Shown in pieces: positions 1-5,010 of a stretch of 5,010 nt of DNA. The stretch lies in NCBI GenBank assembly GCA_018815265.1, contig JAHIYG010000042.1, positions 1 through 5,010 on the forward strand, read 5' to 3'. Source of the DNA: Candidatus Altarchaeota archaeon. Its GTDB lineage: Archaea > Altiarchaeota > Altiarchaeia > IMC4 > SCGC-AAA252-I15. Within the stretch, counting starts at the first letter, position 1. The number at the start of each line of letters is the position of its first letter. The translations under genes and the position numbers were made by a program. Under the pieces are notes generated by a model. It did no database searches and was not told the DNA's origin. It worked only from the letters and a program-made list of their open reading frames with translations.

Positions 1-209
1 ACTGAAATCTTCGCTACTCCATCTGTGTCGACGATGAAATCGTTACCACCCAATATTGTGACTCCCCACAGGCCGAAGCTTCCCGGCTCTATCTTTCCCC
101 CGTAGGAGAACAGTCCCCACTGCCACATCATCACCATTGCAACGATTATTATTATGAACACCCACCCATAGGTCATCAGAAACTCGACAGAACTCTGGGC
201 TCTACGCAT
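1..209 (-). CDS. Type IV pilin-like protein with class III signal peptide (5' part only)
   Basis: About 69 residues are visible before the gene leaves the window. The N-terminus reads MRRAQSSVEFLMTYGW, followed by a very hydrophobic stretch (about residues 11-29, rich in Ile, Val and Met). This is the archaeal class III (type IV pilin) signal: a short basic leader, a predicted prepilin-peptidase cut between Ala4 and Gln5, Glu at mature position 5, then the helix that packs in a filament core. The 'EFLMTYGW' signature recurs in pilin-like proteins of many uncultivated archaea. The rest (about residues 30-69) is a Gly-rich, beta-prone ectodomain start. I chose the ATG at 209-207; a GTG at 212-210 is an alternative. 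The start overlaps the end of the TPR gene by 8 nt, so the two are probably translated together. Family assignment is strong; whether it forms pili, adhesins or another surface structure is unknown. Confidence 0.85.
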   Translation of the reverse strand, partial: MRRAQSSVEFLMTYGWVFIIIIVAMVMMWQWGLFSYGGKIEPGSFGLWGVTILGGNDFIVDTDGVAKIS

Positions 210-780
210 CACTCATCCTCCCCAGTACATATTCCTTCTGTTCTTTGAAAATCTCCTCATTTGGGTTGTTTTTTTCGGCTTTTTTCGCAGCCTCCAATGA
301 TTCAGGCAGCAGTTCAAGTATTACTAGGATTCTGGATTTGCCGTACCAGCCCCATCCACTTTTGTCACCTGTTTGGATGGCATGTTCAAATGAGTCGAAA
401 GCCTTTTTGAACATGTTCGTCTCGTATTCTGCAAGTCCCTTGTCAACCCAGAAACTGCTGTTTTTAGGGTTAATCTGGCATGCTTTCTCGAAATATTCTA
501 CTGCCTCCTTGAATTTGCCCTGCTCAAAGAACATCTCACCCATCCTGTAGTTCGCCCATGGAGAACGTGGGTTTAACTTCAGTGCCTTTTTGAATGATTC
601 CTCTGCGTCAGCATATCTTTTTAGGCTAGTCTGCGCCAGACCCTTCAAAACATACACCATGGGGTCTCCCTCGACTTTTGACTCTTCCCTCTCTATCCTG
701 GCAAGAATTGCAGTAGGGTCTGCAGTGAGTTTGCTCATCGCATGAATTGTACCAATCAAGTCATCGGCATCGTCGCCCAT
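202..780 (-). CDS. TPR-repeat protein (four repeats)
   Basis: This is a 192-residue soluble protein built almost wholly of tetratricopeptide repeats. They lie at about residues 40-71, 74-105, 108-139 and 142-173; the first two fit best, with helix B ending in 'ALKLNP' and 'ACQINP'. The consensus positions (Gly/Ala at 8, Tyr/Phe at 11, Ala at 20, Pro at 32) are visible. There is no signal peptide, membrane segment or enzymatic motif, so it is probably a protein-binding scaffold in the cytoplasm; the partner is unknown. The reading frame is open back to a TTG at 789-787, but I prefer the ATG at 780-778 (MGDDADD). No clear Shine-Dalgarno precedes either start. The gene begins 17 nt after the cmk stop and its end overlaps the pilin-like gene. 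That suggests, without proving, a role tied to the surface protein. Confidence 0.88.
   Translation of the reverse strand: MGDDADDLIGTIHAMSKLTADPTAILARIEREESKVEGDPMVYVLKGLAQTSLKRYADAEESFKKALKLNPRSPWANYRMGEMFFEQGKFKEAVEYFEKACQINPKNSSFWVDKGLAEYETNMFKKAFDSFEHAIQTGDKSGWGWYGKSRILVILELLPESLEAAKKAEKNNPNEEIFKEQKEYVLGRMSDA
217..223 (-). promoter_or_regulatory. Shine-Dalgarno site of the pilin-like gene
   Basis: On the minus strand GGGGAGG sits 7 nt before the ATG at 209-207, inside the last codons of the TPR gene. It supports that ATG as the pilin start and shows that the downstream gene has its own ribosome entry despite the overlap. Confidence 0.7.
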
Positions 781-797
781 GTTAATCAATTATGAAA

Positions 798-1328
798 TTA
801 CTTTATACTCCTTAAAGAATCAACTGCTAGATACGCTATTTCAGTCATCTGTTTGATATTGAACCTCCCGGTGTTCAGCACGAGGTCATAGCAGGAAAGG
901 TCTTCCAAGTCTATGTCGTAGTAGTCTACATACCTCTTTCGTTCGCTCACGTCGCGTTTGAGGATTGCAGCTTCTGCTTCATCCAATGTCTTGTATTTTT
1001 CCCCCCGACCTAACGCCCGCTCACCCCTTATCTTCGATGGGGCTACGAGCCAGATGCTGACCTCAGGATTCAGGAAGAACCTCGAGAGTCTGCCGTCAAC
1101 TATGCAGTCGCCTTTTGCGAGAGACTTTTGTTTCTCATCGATGTTTTTGTCTATTTCAGGGTGTGTTTCAGCGTATATTGAAAAGTCTAGGAGGGACATG
1201 CCTTTCTCCTCAGCCATCTCCCTCATCAGCTTGCCAGCGGATAGGTGCTTGAAGGATAGTCTATCAGCAAGCGATTTGGCGAGCGTGGATTTCCCCGATG
1301 CTGCCTGTCCGCCGACTGTAACAATCAT
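798..1328 (-). CDS. cmk: Cytidylate kinase, archaeal type
   Basis: The 176-residue enzyme phosphorylates CMP and dCMP with ATP to give CDP and dCDP in cytoplasmic pyrimidine nucleotide synthesis. The P-loop is G7-QAAS-GKS14. It is followed by the family's 'SAGKLMREMAEEKGMSLLDF' segment (residues 30-49) and 'ETHPEID' (54-60), which belong to the NMP-binding part. VDGR at 77-80 matches the conserved DGR motif, and the Arg-rich lid segment RDVSERKRY (125-133) carries the phosphate-contacting arginines. Length is typical of the short archaeal family, which lacks the large insert of bacterial Cmk. The ATG overlaps the eL34 stop by 4 nt (ATGA), and only a weak AAGG precedes it, so translation is probably coupled to eL34. 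In many archaea rpl14e and truB follow cmk; here a TPR gene does. Confidence 0.95.
   Translation of the reverse strand: MIVTVGGQAASGKSTLAKSLADRLSFKHLSAGKLMREMAEEKGMSLLDFSIYAETHPEIDKNIDEKQKSLAKGDCIVDGRLSRFFLNPEVSIWLVAPSKIRGERALGRGEKYKTLDEAEAAILKRDVSERKRYVDYYDIDLEDLSCYDLVLNTGRFNIKQMTEIAYLAVDSLRSIK
800..811 (-). promoter_or_regulatory. Possible TATA box before the TPR gene
   Basis: The minus strand reads GGAGTATAAAG here, inside the last codons of cmk. Its centre lies about 25 nt before the ATG at 780, the usual TATA-to-start distance for a leaderless archaeal transcript. The lack of a Shine-Dalgarno at that ATG agrees. Read-through from cmk is equally possible, so this is tentative. Confidence 0.25.
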
Positions 1329-1786
1329 TTTGCTGCCTTTTTGACTTTTGGTTTTTTCTTTTCTTCGCCTTTCGGCTTCTTCACAGGGTTTGCTGTTATT
1401 GTCTTCTTCAAAACCTCACCTGCTGTAGCCTTTTCAAACCATCCTCGCGGGAGGTATTTTTCCAAAATCAAATTCCTCGGCAAGTTCAAGTCTTTCAATT
1501 CCTTTGAGCCGTATTTTGCCTCAGTCCTGACGACATACCTTATGAGTTGGTCGAGTTCCTGCGGGTTAAGTACTCCCGCATATGGTCTTTTAGGTATTTT
1601 TCCGCTTTTGACTGTGTTTCTCATTTTTGTAGCGGTCCCGGAGACGACGCCCGAGAGCGGCTTCCCGTATATCGCCGACTTTTTCTTTTTTGCCTTGCCT
1701 AACCTGAAATGCGTCACGTTTTTTCCGCCTGGCGTTTTGACTTTAATCTTCTTTTTAGACCTTGTTCTCTTGCTTGGCTGCACCAT
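1325..1786 (-). CDS. rpl34e: Large-subunit ribosomal protein eL34 (L34e), cysteine-free with C-terminal extension
   Basis: A very basic 153-residue protein of the 50S subunit. The N-terminal region of about 90 residues matches eL34: 'KVKTPGGKNVTHFRLGKAKK', then 'YGKPLSGV', 'TKMRN' and 'KRPYAGVLNPQELDQLIR'. Archaeal eL34 is usually about 90 residues and often binds zinc through two Cys-x2-Cys pairs. Here those positions read SAIY and LNPQ, and there is no cysteine in the whole protein, so zinc cannot be held in that way. Roughly residues 90-153 are an extra tail: a mixed charged/hydrophobic segment (KYGSKELKDLNLPRNLILEK) and then a Lys/Pro-rich end. It lies between the DUF106 gene and cmk, its usual neighbours. 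The ATG at 1786 has AGAGG (1796-1800) 9 nt upstream, overlapping the stop of the previous gene. Confidence 0.93.
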   Translation of the reverse strand: MVQPSKRTRSKKKIKVKTPGGKNVTHFRLGKAKKKKSAIYGKPLSGVVSGTATKMRNTVKSGKIPKRPYAGVLNPQELDQLIRYVVRTEAKYGSKELKDLNLPRNLILEKYLPRGWFEKATAGEVLKKTITANPVKKPKGEEKKKPKVKKAAK

Positions 1787-1799
1787 TTTTTGTTTCCTC

Positions 1800-2579
1800 T
1801 CATGTATTTTTGAAAATCTTGTTGAATACTATAGATGAAATAAACGAAAAGACTATATAAAACCCAAGCCACCCTAGTTGGTAGCCAAAAATGTCTGCCA
1901 CCATCCACGAGTCCATGTTTTCATACTCTATTGTGTATGTGGCTTTCCCCCCGTCGACTATTGAGCTCTCGTTATATACTCTTAAAAGCGAGTCTTTTGG
2001 CGGCATATCTGATTTGAAGTCTTTCATGTATGATGTGCCGTTGTATGTTGTGTATCTTATCCTCATGTCTGTAGGGGAAAAGTCTATTGACCCCTCTGCA
2101 GTGAATGTCACATTCAAAACACCTTTTACTCCCGCATCAATCCGCGGGATACTCCAGATGAAATTGTCTTCTTCTTTTTCATATGTGCCGTTTGGGCTGA
2201 AATAAACCGACTTCACAGCAACATCTTGAGGTATCGTATAATCTACGACGACATCGTTTAATGCTCCTATGCTGCCGTATGTTCCCTGCATAAAGCTGAA
2301 AATCAGAAGAATCGGTATCATTGTGAACATCATGGGTTTGAAACTGTGTTTCATCTGTTCCATTGACACCTCCATAAGGTCGTTTTGGTGTTTTTGGAAG
2401 GTTTTCATGTCGCCTGCTTTTCTTGCCTTATCTGCCTTTTCCTTATGCTCCTTTAATTTTTCCTTTTGTTCTGCCATCTTCACCTTGTCTAGTGTGAAAT
2501 GCCTGACTACAGATGACAGAAGCGTTATCCCAACGCTTATCACAGCTATCTCAAAACCAGCAGGTGTTACGTAAATCAC
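1800..2579 (-). CDS. DUF106 / EMC3-TMCO1-like membrane protein (Oxa1/YidC superfamily)
   Basis: A 259-residue membrane protein of the archaeal DUF106 family, which is related to YidC, Oxa1, EMC3 and TMCO1 and is thought to insert membrane proteins. Visible order: membrane segment 1 (about residues 8-25), a highly charged cytoplasmic coiled-coil hairpin (33-78, rich in Lys, Glu and Gln), segment 2 (82-99, with 'SFKPMMFTMIPILLIF'), an exoplasmic region (100-230), and segment 3 (about 234-253). The 130-residue exoplasmic part is long for the family, where the link between segments 2 and 3 is usually short. It looks beta-rich and contains four N-x-S/T sites at N130, N156, N180 and N203. The GTG start overlaps the adkA stop (GTGA). 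The gene sits between adkA and rpl34e, the classical archaeal position. Family call is firm; insertase activity is inferred from homology. Confidence 0.92.
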   Translation of the reverse strand: MIYVTPAGFEIAVISVGITLLSSVVRHFTLDKVKMAEQKEKLKEHKEKADKARKAGDMKTFQKHQNDLMEVSMEQMKHSFKPMMFTMIPILLIFSFMQGTYGSIGALNDVVVDYTIPQDVAVKSVYFSPNGTYEKEEDNFIWSIPRIDAGVKGVLNVTFTAEGSIDFSPTDMRIRYTTYNGTSYMKDFKSDMPPKDSLLRVYNESSIVDGGKATYTIEYENMDSWMVADIFGYQLGWLGFYIVFSFISSIVFNKIFKNT

Positions 2580-3160
2580 TTAAGAACCTCCAAAAGCGTC
2601 TCAGCCGCCTGCGGAAGCGTTCCCTCTGGCTTCCATATTACCTTGATTGGTGTGCCTGTGAAGACTGAATAAGCCATTGCGATGCTTCGGTTCACGCTTT
2701 GATGGCGTTCAATCCCCTCCAAGTTATCCACTTCCCTTCTTCTGAAGTCATCTCCGATATCTTTTTTCCTGAATTTGTTCACATCTTCGGGCCTTGACTC
2801 CAAAACCACTATAACATCAGGTTTCAACTCCCTCAAAACCCATTCGGGCATCCCTGGAATATAACCTTTAGGGGTCTCAATCGATGCGTGGGTGTCTAAT
2901 ATGATGTTTTTGTCGTCTGCCATCGTCCTAATCTCAACGGCTGCACCCTTTTGTATCTCCCGCTGCTTTTCAATTGGAAGGCTTCTCATCTCGTCTCTGT
3001 GCTCTACCAAACCCATGCTTTTAGCAGACTTCAACATCATATCGCCGAAGTTCAAAAACTCATAGTCTAGTTTAATGTCTTTTTTTTCTGCCTTTTCAAA
3101 TGCCTTCTTAACAACAGTGGATTTCCCAACGCCTGGAACACCAGTCATAACAACCAACAT
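2576..3160 (-). CDS. adkA: Adenylate kinase, archaeal AdkA type
   Basis: A 194-residue kinase that interconverts ATP + AMP and 2 ADP in the cytoplasm, of the archaeal family that is trimeric where studied. The P-loop is G7-VPGV-GKS14. Family signatures follow: FLNFGD (35-40), HRDEMRSLP (54-62), DTHASIETPKGYIPGMP (89-105) and the C-terminal 'RHQSVNRSIAMAYSVFTGTPIKVI' region beginning at residue 152. Length matches the usual 190-200 residues. It is the first gene of the minus-strand run. In many archaea secY lies directly upstream, but here there is a divergent plus-strand gene instead. The ATG at 3160 is preceded by AGGTG (3169-3173) at 8 nt. The 3' end overlaps the DUF106 GTG by 3 bases of the stop codon, indicating coupled translation. 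Confidence 0.95.
   Translation of the reverse strand: MLVVMTGVPGVGKSTVVKKAFEKAEKKDIKLDYEFLNFGDMMLKSAKSMGLVEHRDEMRSLPIEKQREIQKGAAVEIRTMADDKNIILDTHASIETPKGYIPGMPEWVLRELKPDVIVVLESRPEDVNKFRKKDIGDDFRRREVDNLEGIERHQSVNRSIAMAYSVFTGTPIKVIWKPEGTLPQAAETLLEVLK
2587..2591 (-). promoter_or_regulatory. Shine-Dalgarno site fixing the GTG start of the DUF106 gene
   Basis: GGAGG lies within the last codons of adkA, 7 nt before the GTG at 2579-2577. The next in-frame ATG is more than 30 codons further on and would delete membrane segment 1, so the GTG is the convincing start. Confidence 0.75.
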
Positions 3161-3168
3161 TTTGTCAA

Positions 3169-3173
3169 CACCT
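3169..3173 (-). promoter_or_regulatory. Shine-Dalgarno site of adkA
   Basis: AGGTG, matching part of the archaeal AGGAGGTGAT consensus, lies 8 nt before the adkA ATG. It implies that the adkA transcript has a leader, so the operon promoter should lie further upstream. Confidence 0.6.
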
Positions 3174-3180
3174 ATCTAGT

Positions 3181-3224
3181 AAATTTTAAAACCCAAAGAC
3201 ATAGGAAAAAACAGAATAAATACC
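3181..3224 (-). promoter_or_regulatory. Candidate promoter region of the adkA operon
   Basis: Two TATA-like elements occur on the minus strand. TATTTATT at 3222-3215 would place transcription start near 3192 and leave a leader containing the AGGTG site. TTTTAAAATTT at about 3191-3181 would give an almost leaderless message and so conflicts with that site. I favour the first. Calls are by spacing and composition only. Confidence 0.3.
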
Positions 3225-3325
3225 CACAACACCCAAAAAACAAAAAAATATTGAACAATGTACACATCCTTTTTTTGAAAATGGATAATTTGGCCTTGAT
3301 AAGCCGTATATCTCGGGAGGTCGGG

Positions 3326-3336
3326 CTTTATTAATA
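3326..3336 (+). promoter_or_regulatory. Candidate TATA box of the plus-strand locus
   Basis: CTTTATTAATA follows a G-rich stretch (cgggaggtcggg). A start about 26 nt downstream (near 3357) would give a leader of about 20 nt. No Shine-Dalgarno is seen before the ATG at 3378, where the leader is almost only A and T. Confidence 0.3.
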
Positions 3337-3377
3337 CATGTTTCCGGAATAATTAACGATAAAAATAATAAACTAAA

Positions 3378-4232
3378 ATGGCTACAACCGCTAAACCAGT
3401 ATCTTCGGGACAGGCATTAACTCCAGAGCAGCAGAGGCAACAGGAACTTGCAGAAATAAGTAAACTACTTCGAGATAAAAAGAATGCAGATGCATTGAAT
3501 AGGGTCTCGCTACTTTTAGATAATGCTTATGGTCCGTCCGGCTCTGATGGTAAACGTGCGATAAAGGAGGGTGTTCCAGAAAGGCAGGTTCATGATGCAT
3601 GGCGTATGGCTGGTGAGGCCTACGTTGGCCTTGGTGGGAAGGCCAACTTGATGAATGCTTGGAGATGCCATAAGGCTGCTGGAGATAATACCTCTGCTGA
3701 TAAGCTTATGGGTGCCCTAAGTTTGAATCCTGAAACAGTGCCTTATGCTGACATGCTTGATGTGCTTCCCGTAATCTCTGGTAGACCTCTTGTAAGTGAT
3801 ACTTCTGAGGCTGCTGCAATAGATTTGAAGGAATATAGCACTGCCGTCAGAGAGGATGTGCGTCAAGAACGGATGAGAGAAAAAGGGATTACTCCTGAGA
3901 AGGTGGCTGGGGTTGCGGCAAAGAGGGCTGATGTTGCACGAACGAGAGTTGATTCTTCAATTCTTGGAGCTCGTGAAACCTTAACAAGGTCTGTGGAAGG
4001 TGAGACTCCTGAACAGTACCATACGAGGATGATGGATGCAGTCCGACAGTATTCAGAACTTGTGGATGGAGTAGAATCTATGGATGCTGGTCAAAGACAT
4101 ACTTTAGCAAACGGTTTGAGTACTGCTGTTACGGAGGCTATGCCTGGTGCATCTGACCAGGAGAAACGTGAGTTAGTAATAAACTTCAGTCTGCTGGGAG
4201 AAAATACATTGCTGCATCTGGAGGTGGACTGA
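3378..4232 (+). CDS. Uncharacterised TPR-like protein, upstream part of a split reading frame
   Basis: I do not recognise the family. The 284-residue frame starts MATTAKPVSS and has no signal peptide or membrane segment, so this part should be soluble. A polar Gln-rich N-terminus is followed by helices; residues 74-103 (AWRMAGEAYVGLG, then NLMNAWRCHKAAGD) look like one TPR unit, with a weaker helix pair at 23-50. Residues 150-200 are a charged, probably helical segment (KEYSTAVREDVRQ, EKVAGVAAKRADVARTR). The final residues (about LLGENTLLHLEVD) are probably not genuine: similar-quality coding sequence continues in the -1 frame beyond the TGA at 4230-4232, so the natural product probably extends further. 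The start ATG at 3378 has no Shine-Dalgarno. Codons favour GCT, GAT and GGT, unlike the minus-strand operon, which may hint at a different origin. Confidence 0.7.
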   Translation: MATTAKPVSSGQALTPEQQRQQELAEISKLLRDKKNADALNRVSLLLDNAYGPSGSDGKRAIKEGVPERQVHDAWRMAGEAYVGLGGKANLMNAWRCHKAAGDNTSADKLMGALSLNPETVPYADMLDVLPVISGRPLVSDTSEAAAIDLKEYSTAVREDVRQERMREKGITPEKVAGVAAKRADVARTRVDSSILGARETLTRSVEGETPEQYHTRMMDAVRQYSELVDGVESMDAGQRHTLANGLSTAVTEAMPGASDQEKRELVINFSLLGENTLLHLEVD

Positions 4233-4252
4233 GTGCAGCTGATGGCCATCAT

Positions 4253-5010
4253 ATGGTTGCCGTAGGCTTTGGATTACAGGGTAACTATAAGGCTGCGTAT
4301 AAATCAGATAGTCAATCGCGCAGAATGGTTGCTGATTCCTTAGAGTCAGATGACAGAGCTAGGAGACTTTATGGTGCTGCATCTTCGAATATGGCTTATT
4401 TCGCTCAAATGTATCATGCAGGGACTGGTGAAACTTTGGCAAGTGATCCTGTCATCGGGGATTTACATGCTGATGCTAAGAAATACCATCCAAAAAACGC
4501 GGTTGTCTGGCATAACAGTTCTGTTTTCATGGCAGAAAATCCATCCTCTGGGGTAGTAGTGACAAACGAGGATGGGGGTACTACAGGCAAACCTTTAAGG
4601 CATAATGAACGTAAGGCATTGCAAGATCAAGCCGAAGCAGTTAAATGCCTTATTGAAGGAAAGGTATATCATACTCAAAGAGAGTTTGCAACTATCACAT
4701 CACGAGCTGATGACATTGAAGCAGGCTCGCAAATATCGTCTGAAGAGCTAAAGAAAGGTAGCCCGCCAATGGAGCCGGTAGTTCTTTCAGTACCTAATAG
4801 ATCATCTGGTGAGAGGACTGCTGCTCCCAAGACTGATGGTGCTGCTGCTCCCAAGACTGATGAGGCTGGTGCTGCTCCCAAGACTGATGGTGTTGCTGCT
4901 CCCAAGACTGATGGTGTTGCTGCTCCCAAGACTGATGGTGCTGCTGCTCCCAAGACTGATGGTGCTGCTGCTCCCAAGACTGATGGTGCTGCTGCTCCAA
5001 AAACTGATGG
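4253..5010 (+). CDS. Downstream part of the split TPR-like locus with repeat tail (runs off the window)
   Basis: This frame is -1 relative to the upstream part and is open from 4172; the first ATG is at 4253. Sequence before that ATG already looks coding (GRKYIAASGGGLSAADGHH, about 4196-4252), so I think it is the continuation of the upstream protein rather than a separate gene. Near 4226 a GGAGGTG occurs, but 26 nt is too far from this ATG to serve it. The region 4253-4800 encodes a soluble, mainly helical chain with a TPR-like stretch (KKYHPKNAVVWHNSSVFMAE), a single Cys and no membrane segment. From 4820 it becomes an Ala-Ala-Pro-Lys-Thr-Asp-Gly-Ala repeat that is still running at 5010. 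Function unknown. An independent gene starting at 4253 remains possible. Confidence 0.6.
   Translation, partial: MVAVGFGLQGNYKAAYKSDSQSRRMVADSLESDDRARRLYGAASSNMAYFAQMYHAGTGETLASDPVIGDLHADAKKYHPKNAVVWHNSSVFMAENPSSGVVVTNEDGGTTGKPLRHNERKALQDQAEAVKCLIEGKVYHTQREFATITSRADDIEAGSQISSEELKKGSPPMEPVVLSVPNRSSGERTAAPKTDGAAAPKTDEAGAAPKTDGVAAPKTDGVAAPKTDGAAAPKTDGAAAPKTDGAAAPKTD
4820..5010 (+). repeat. Tandem 24-bp coding repeat (AAPKTDGA/V units)
   Basis: Seven full units and part of an eighth are visible, beginning at 4820, 4844, 4871, 4895, 4919, 4943, 4967 and 4991. Each encodes Ala-Ala-Pro-Lys-Thr-Asp-Gly-Ala or -Val. Unit 2 is 27 bp and ends Glu-Ala-Gly, so the array keeps frame. Units are nearly identical at the DNA level (GCTGCTCCCAAGACTGATGG core), differing mainly at the last codon (GCT/GTT); the unit at 4991 uses CCA AAA. 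The near-identity at silent sites points to recent duplication. The peptide is Pro-containing, disordered and charge-balanced (one Lys, one Asp per unit), like a spacer or stalk. The array continues beyond the window. Confidence 0.95.

Larger units (their letters stand above)
3161..3377. other. Divergent intergenic region
   Basis: This AT-rich gap separates adkA (leftward) from the plus-strand locus (rightward). Its left part, read on the plus strand, is A/C-rich with very few G until about 3250, with A-runs and a T7 run at about 3269-3276. No tRNA, open frame of note or clear hairpin is visible. It probably holds back-to-back promoters; nothing else is recognisable. Confidence 0.5.

Noticed and set aside
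958..1838. Plus-strand open frames opposite cmk and rpl34e
   Set aside because: The opposite strand encodes well-recognised conserved proteins; these are antisense shadows rich in Phe/Ser without motifs or ribosome sites.
3241..3280. T-runs in the divergent intergenic region as transcription terminators
   Set aside because: Both neighbouring genes start here rather than end, so no transcript is known to finish in this gap; the runs fit general AT-richness.
4185..4210. Programmed -1 ribosomal slippage at GGGAGAAAAT
   Set aside because: In frame the codons are GGA GAA AAT; no X XXY YYZ heptamer is formed and no clear following hairpin or pseudoknot is visible. A missing base is the simpler reading.
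4220..4255. GGAGGTG at 4220-4226 as ribosome site for a separate downstream gene
   Set aside because: It is 26 nt from the in-frame ATG at 4253; the nearer GTG (4233) and ATG (4242) open only very short frames. The bases also read as Gly codons of the continuing protein.
4350..4556. Short plus-strand frame starting ATG 4350 (68 codons)
   Set aside because: It overlaps the frame that continues into the repeat protein, has no Shine-Dalgarno and an unlikely composition.
4675..5000. Long minus-strand open frames across the repeat, encoding periodic VLGAAAPS or SWEQQHHQ peptides
   Set aside because: They are mirror images of the 24-bp plus-strand repeat, where any stop-free frame stays open through all units. 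No start signal or non-repetitive domain supports them.
4820..5010. CRISPR array
   Set aside because: Units are directly adjacent with no unique spacers and keep a protein reading frame.

Overview
The window is archaeal. The minus strand from 3160 down to 798 carries adenylate kinase (AdkA type), a DUF106/EMC3-like membrane protein, ribosomal protein eL34 and the archaeal-type cytidylate kinase. This run, normally found beside secY at the end of the spc ribosomal-protein cluster, is a hallmark of archaeal genomes. A type IV pilin-like protein with a class III signal peptide, the Shine-Dalgarno sequences (GGAGG, AGGTG) and the TATA-like upstream elements fit this. The cysteine-free eL34 and the 'VEFLMTYGW' pilin N-terminus would suit a DPANN-like or other uncultivated lineage, but I cannot place it from the sequence alone.

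Layout. Bases 1-3160 hold six tightly packed minus-strand genes, read from right to left: adkA (3160-2576), DUF106 (2579-1800, GTG start, 4-nt overlap), eL34 (1786-1325), cmk (1328-798, 4-nt overlap), a four-repeat TPR protein (780-202) and the 5' part of a pilin-like gene (209-1, running off the left edge). The overlaps and short gaps suggest one operon joining nucleotide kinases, the ribosome, a membrane insertase-like protein and a cell-surface component. The usual flanking genes are not adjacent: no secY lies upstream of adkA, and no rpl14e or truB follows cmk.

Bases 3161-3377 are an AT-rich divergent intergenic region with candidate promoters for both sides. No RNA gene is visible in it.

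Bases 3378-5010 hold a plus-strand locus of unknown function, rich in Ala, Asp and Gly and partly TPR-like. Its frame breaks around 4172-4232: the first frame ends at a TGA (4230-4232), while protein-like sequence continues in the -1 frame to the right edge. The downstream part ends in a tandem array of 24-bp units encoding Ala-Ala-Pro-Lys-Thr-Asp-Gly-Ala, still running at the window end. This locus (split frame plus repeat tail), the cysteine-free extended eL34 and the enlarged exoplasmic loop of the DUF106 protein are the most unusual parts. I see no CRISPR array, mobile element, tRNA or rRNA.
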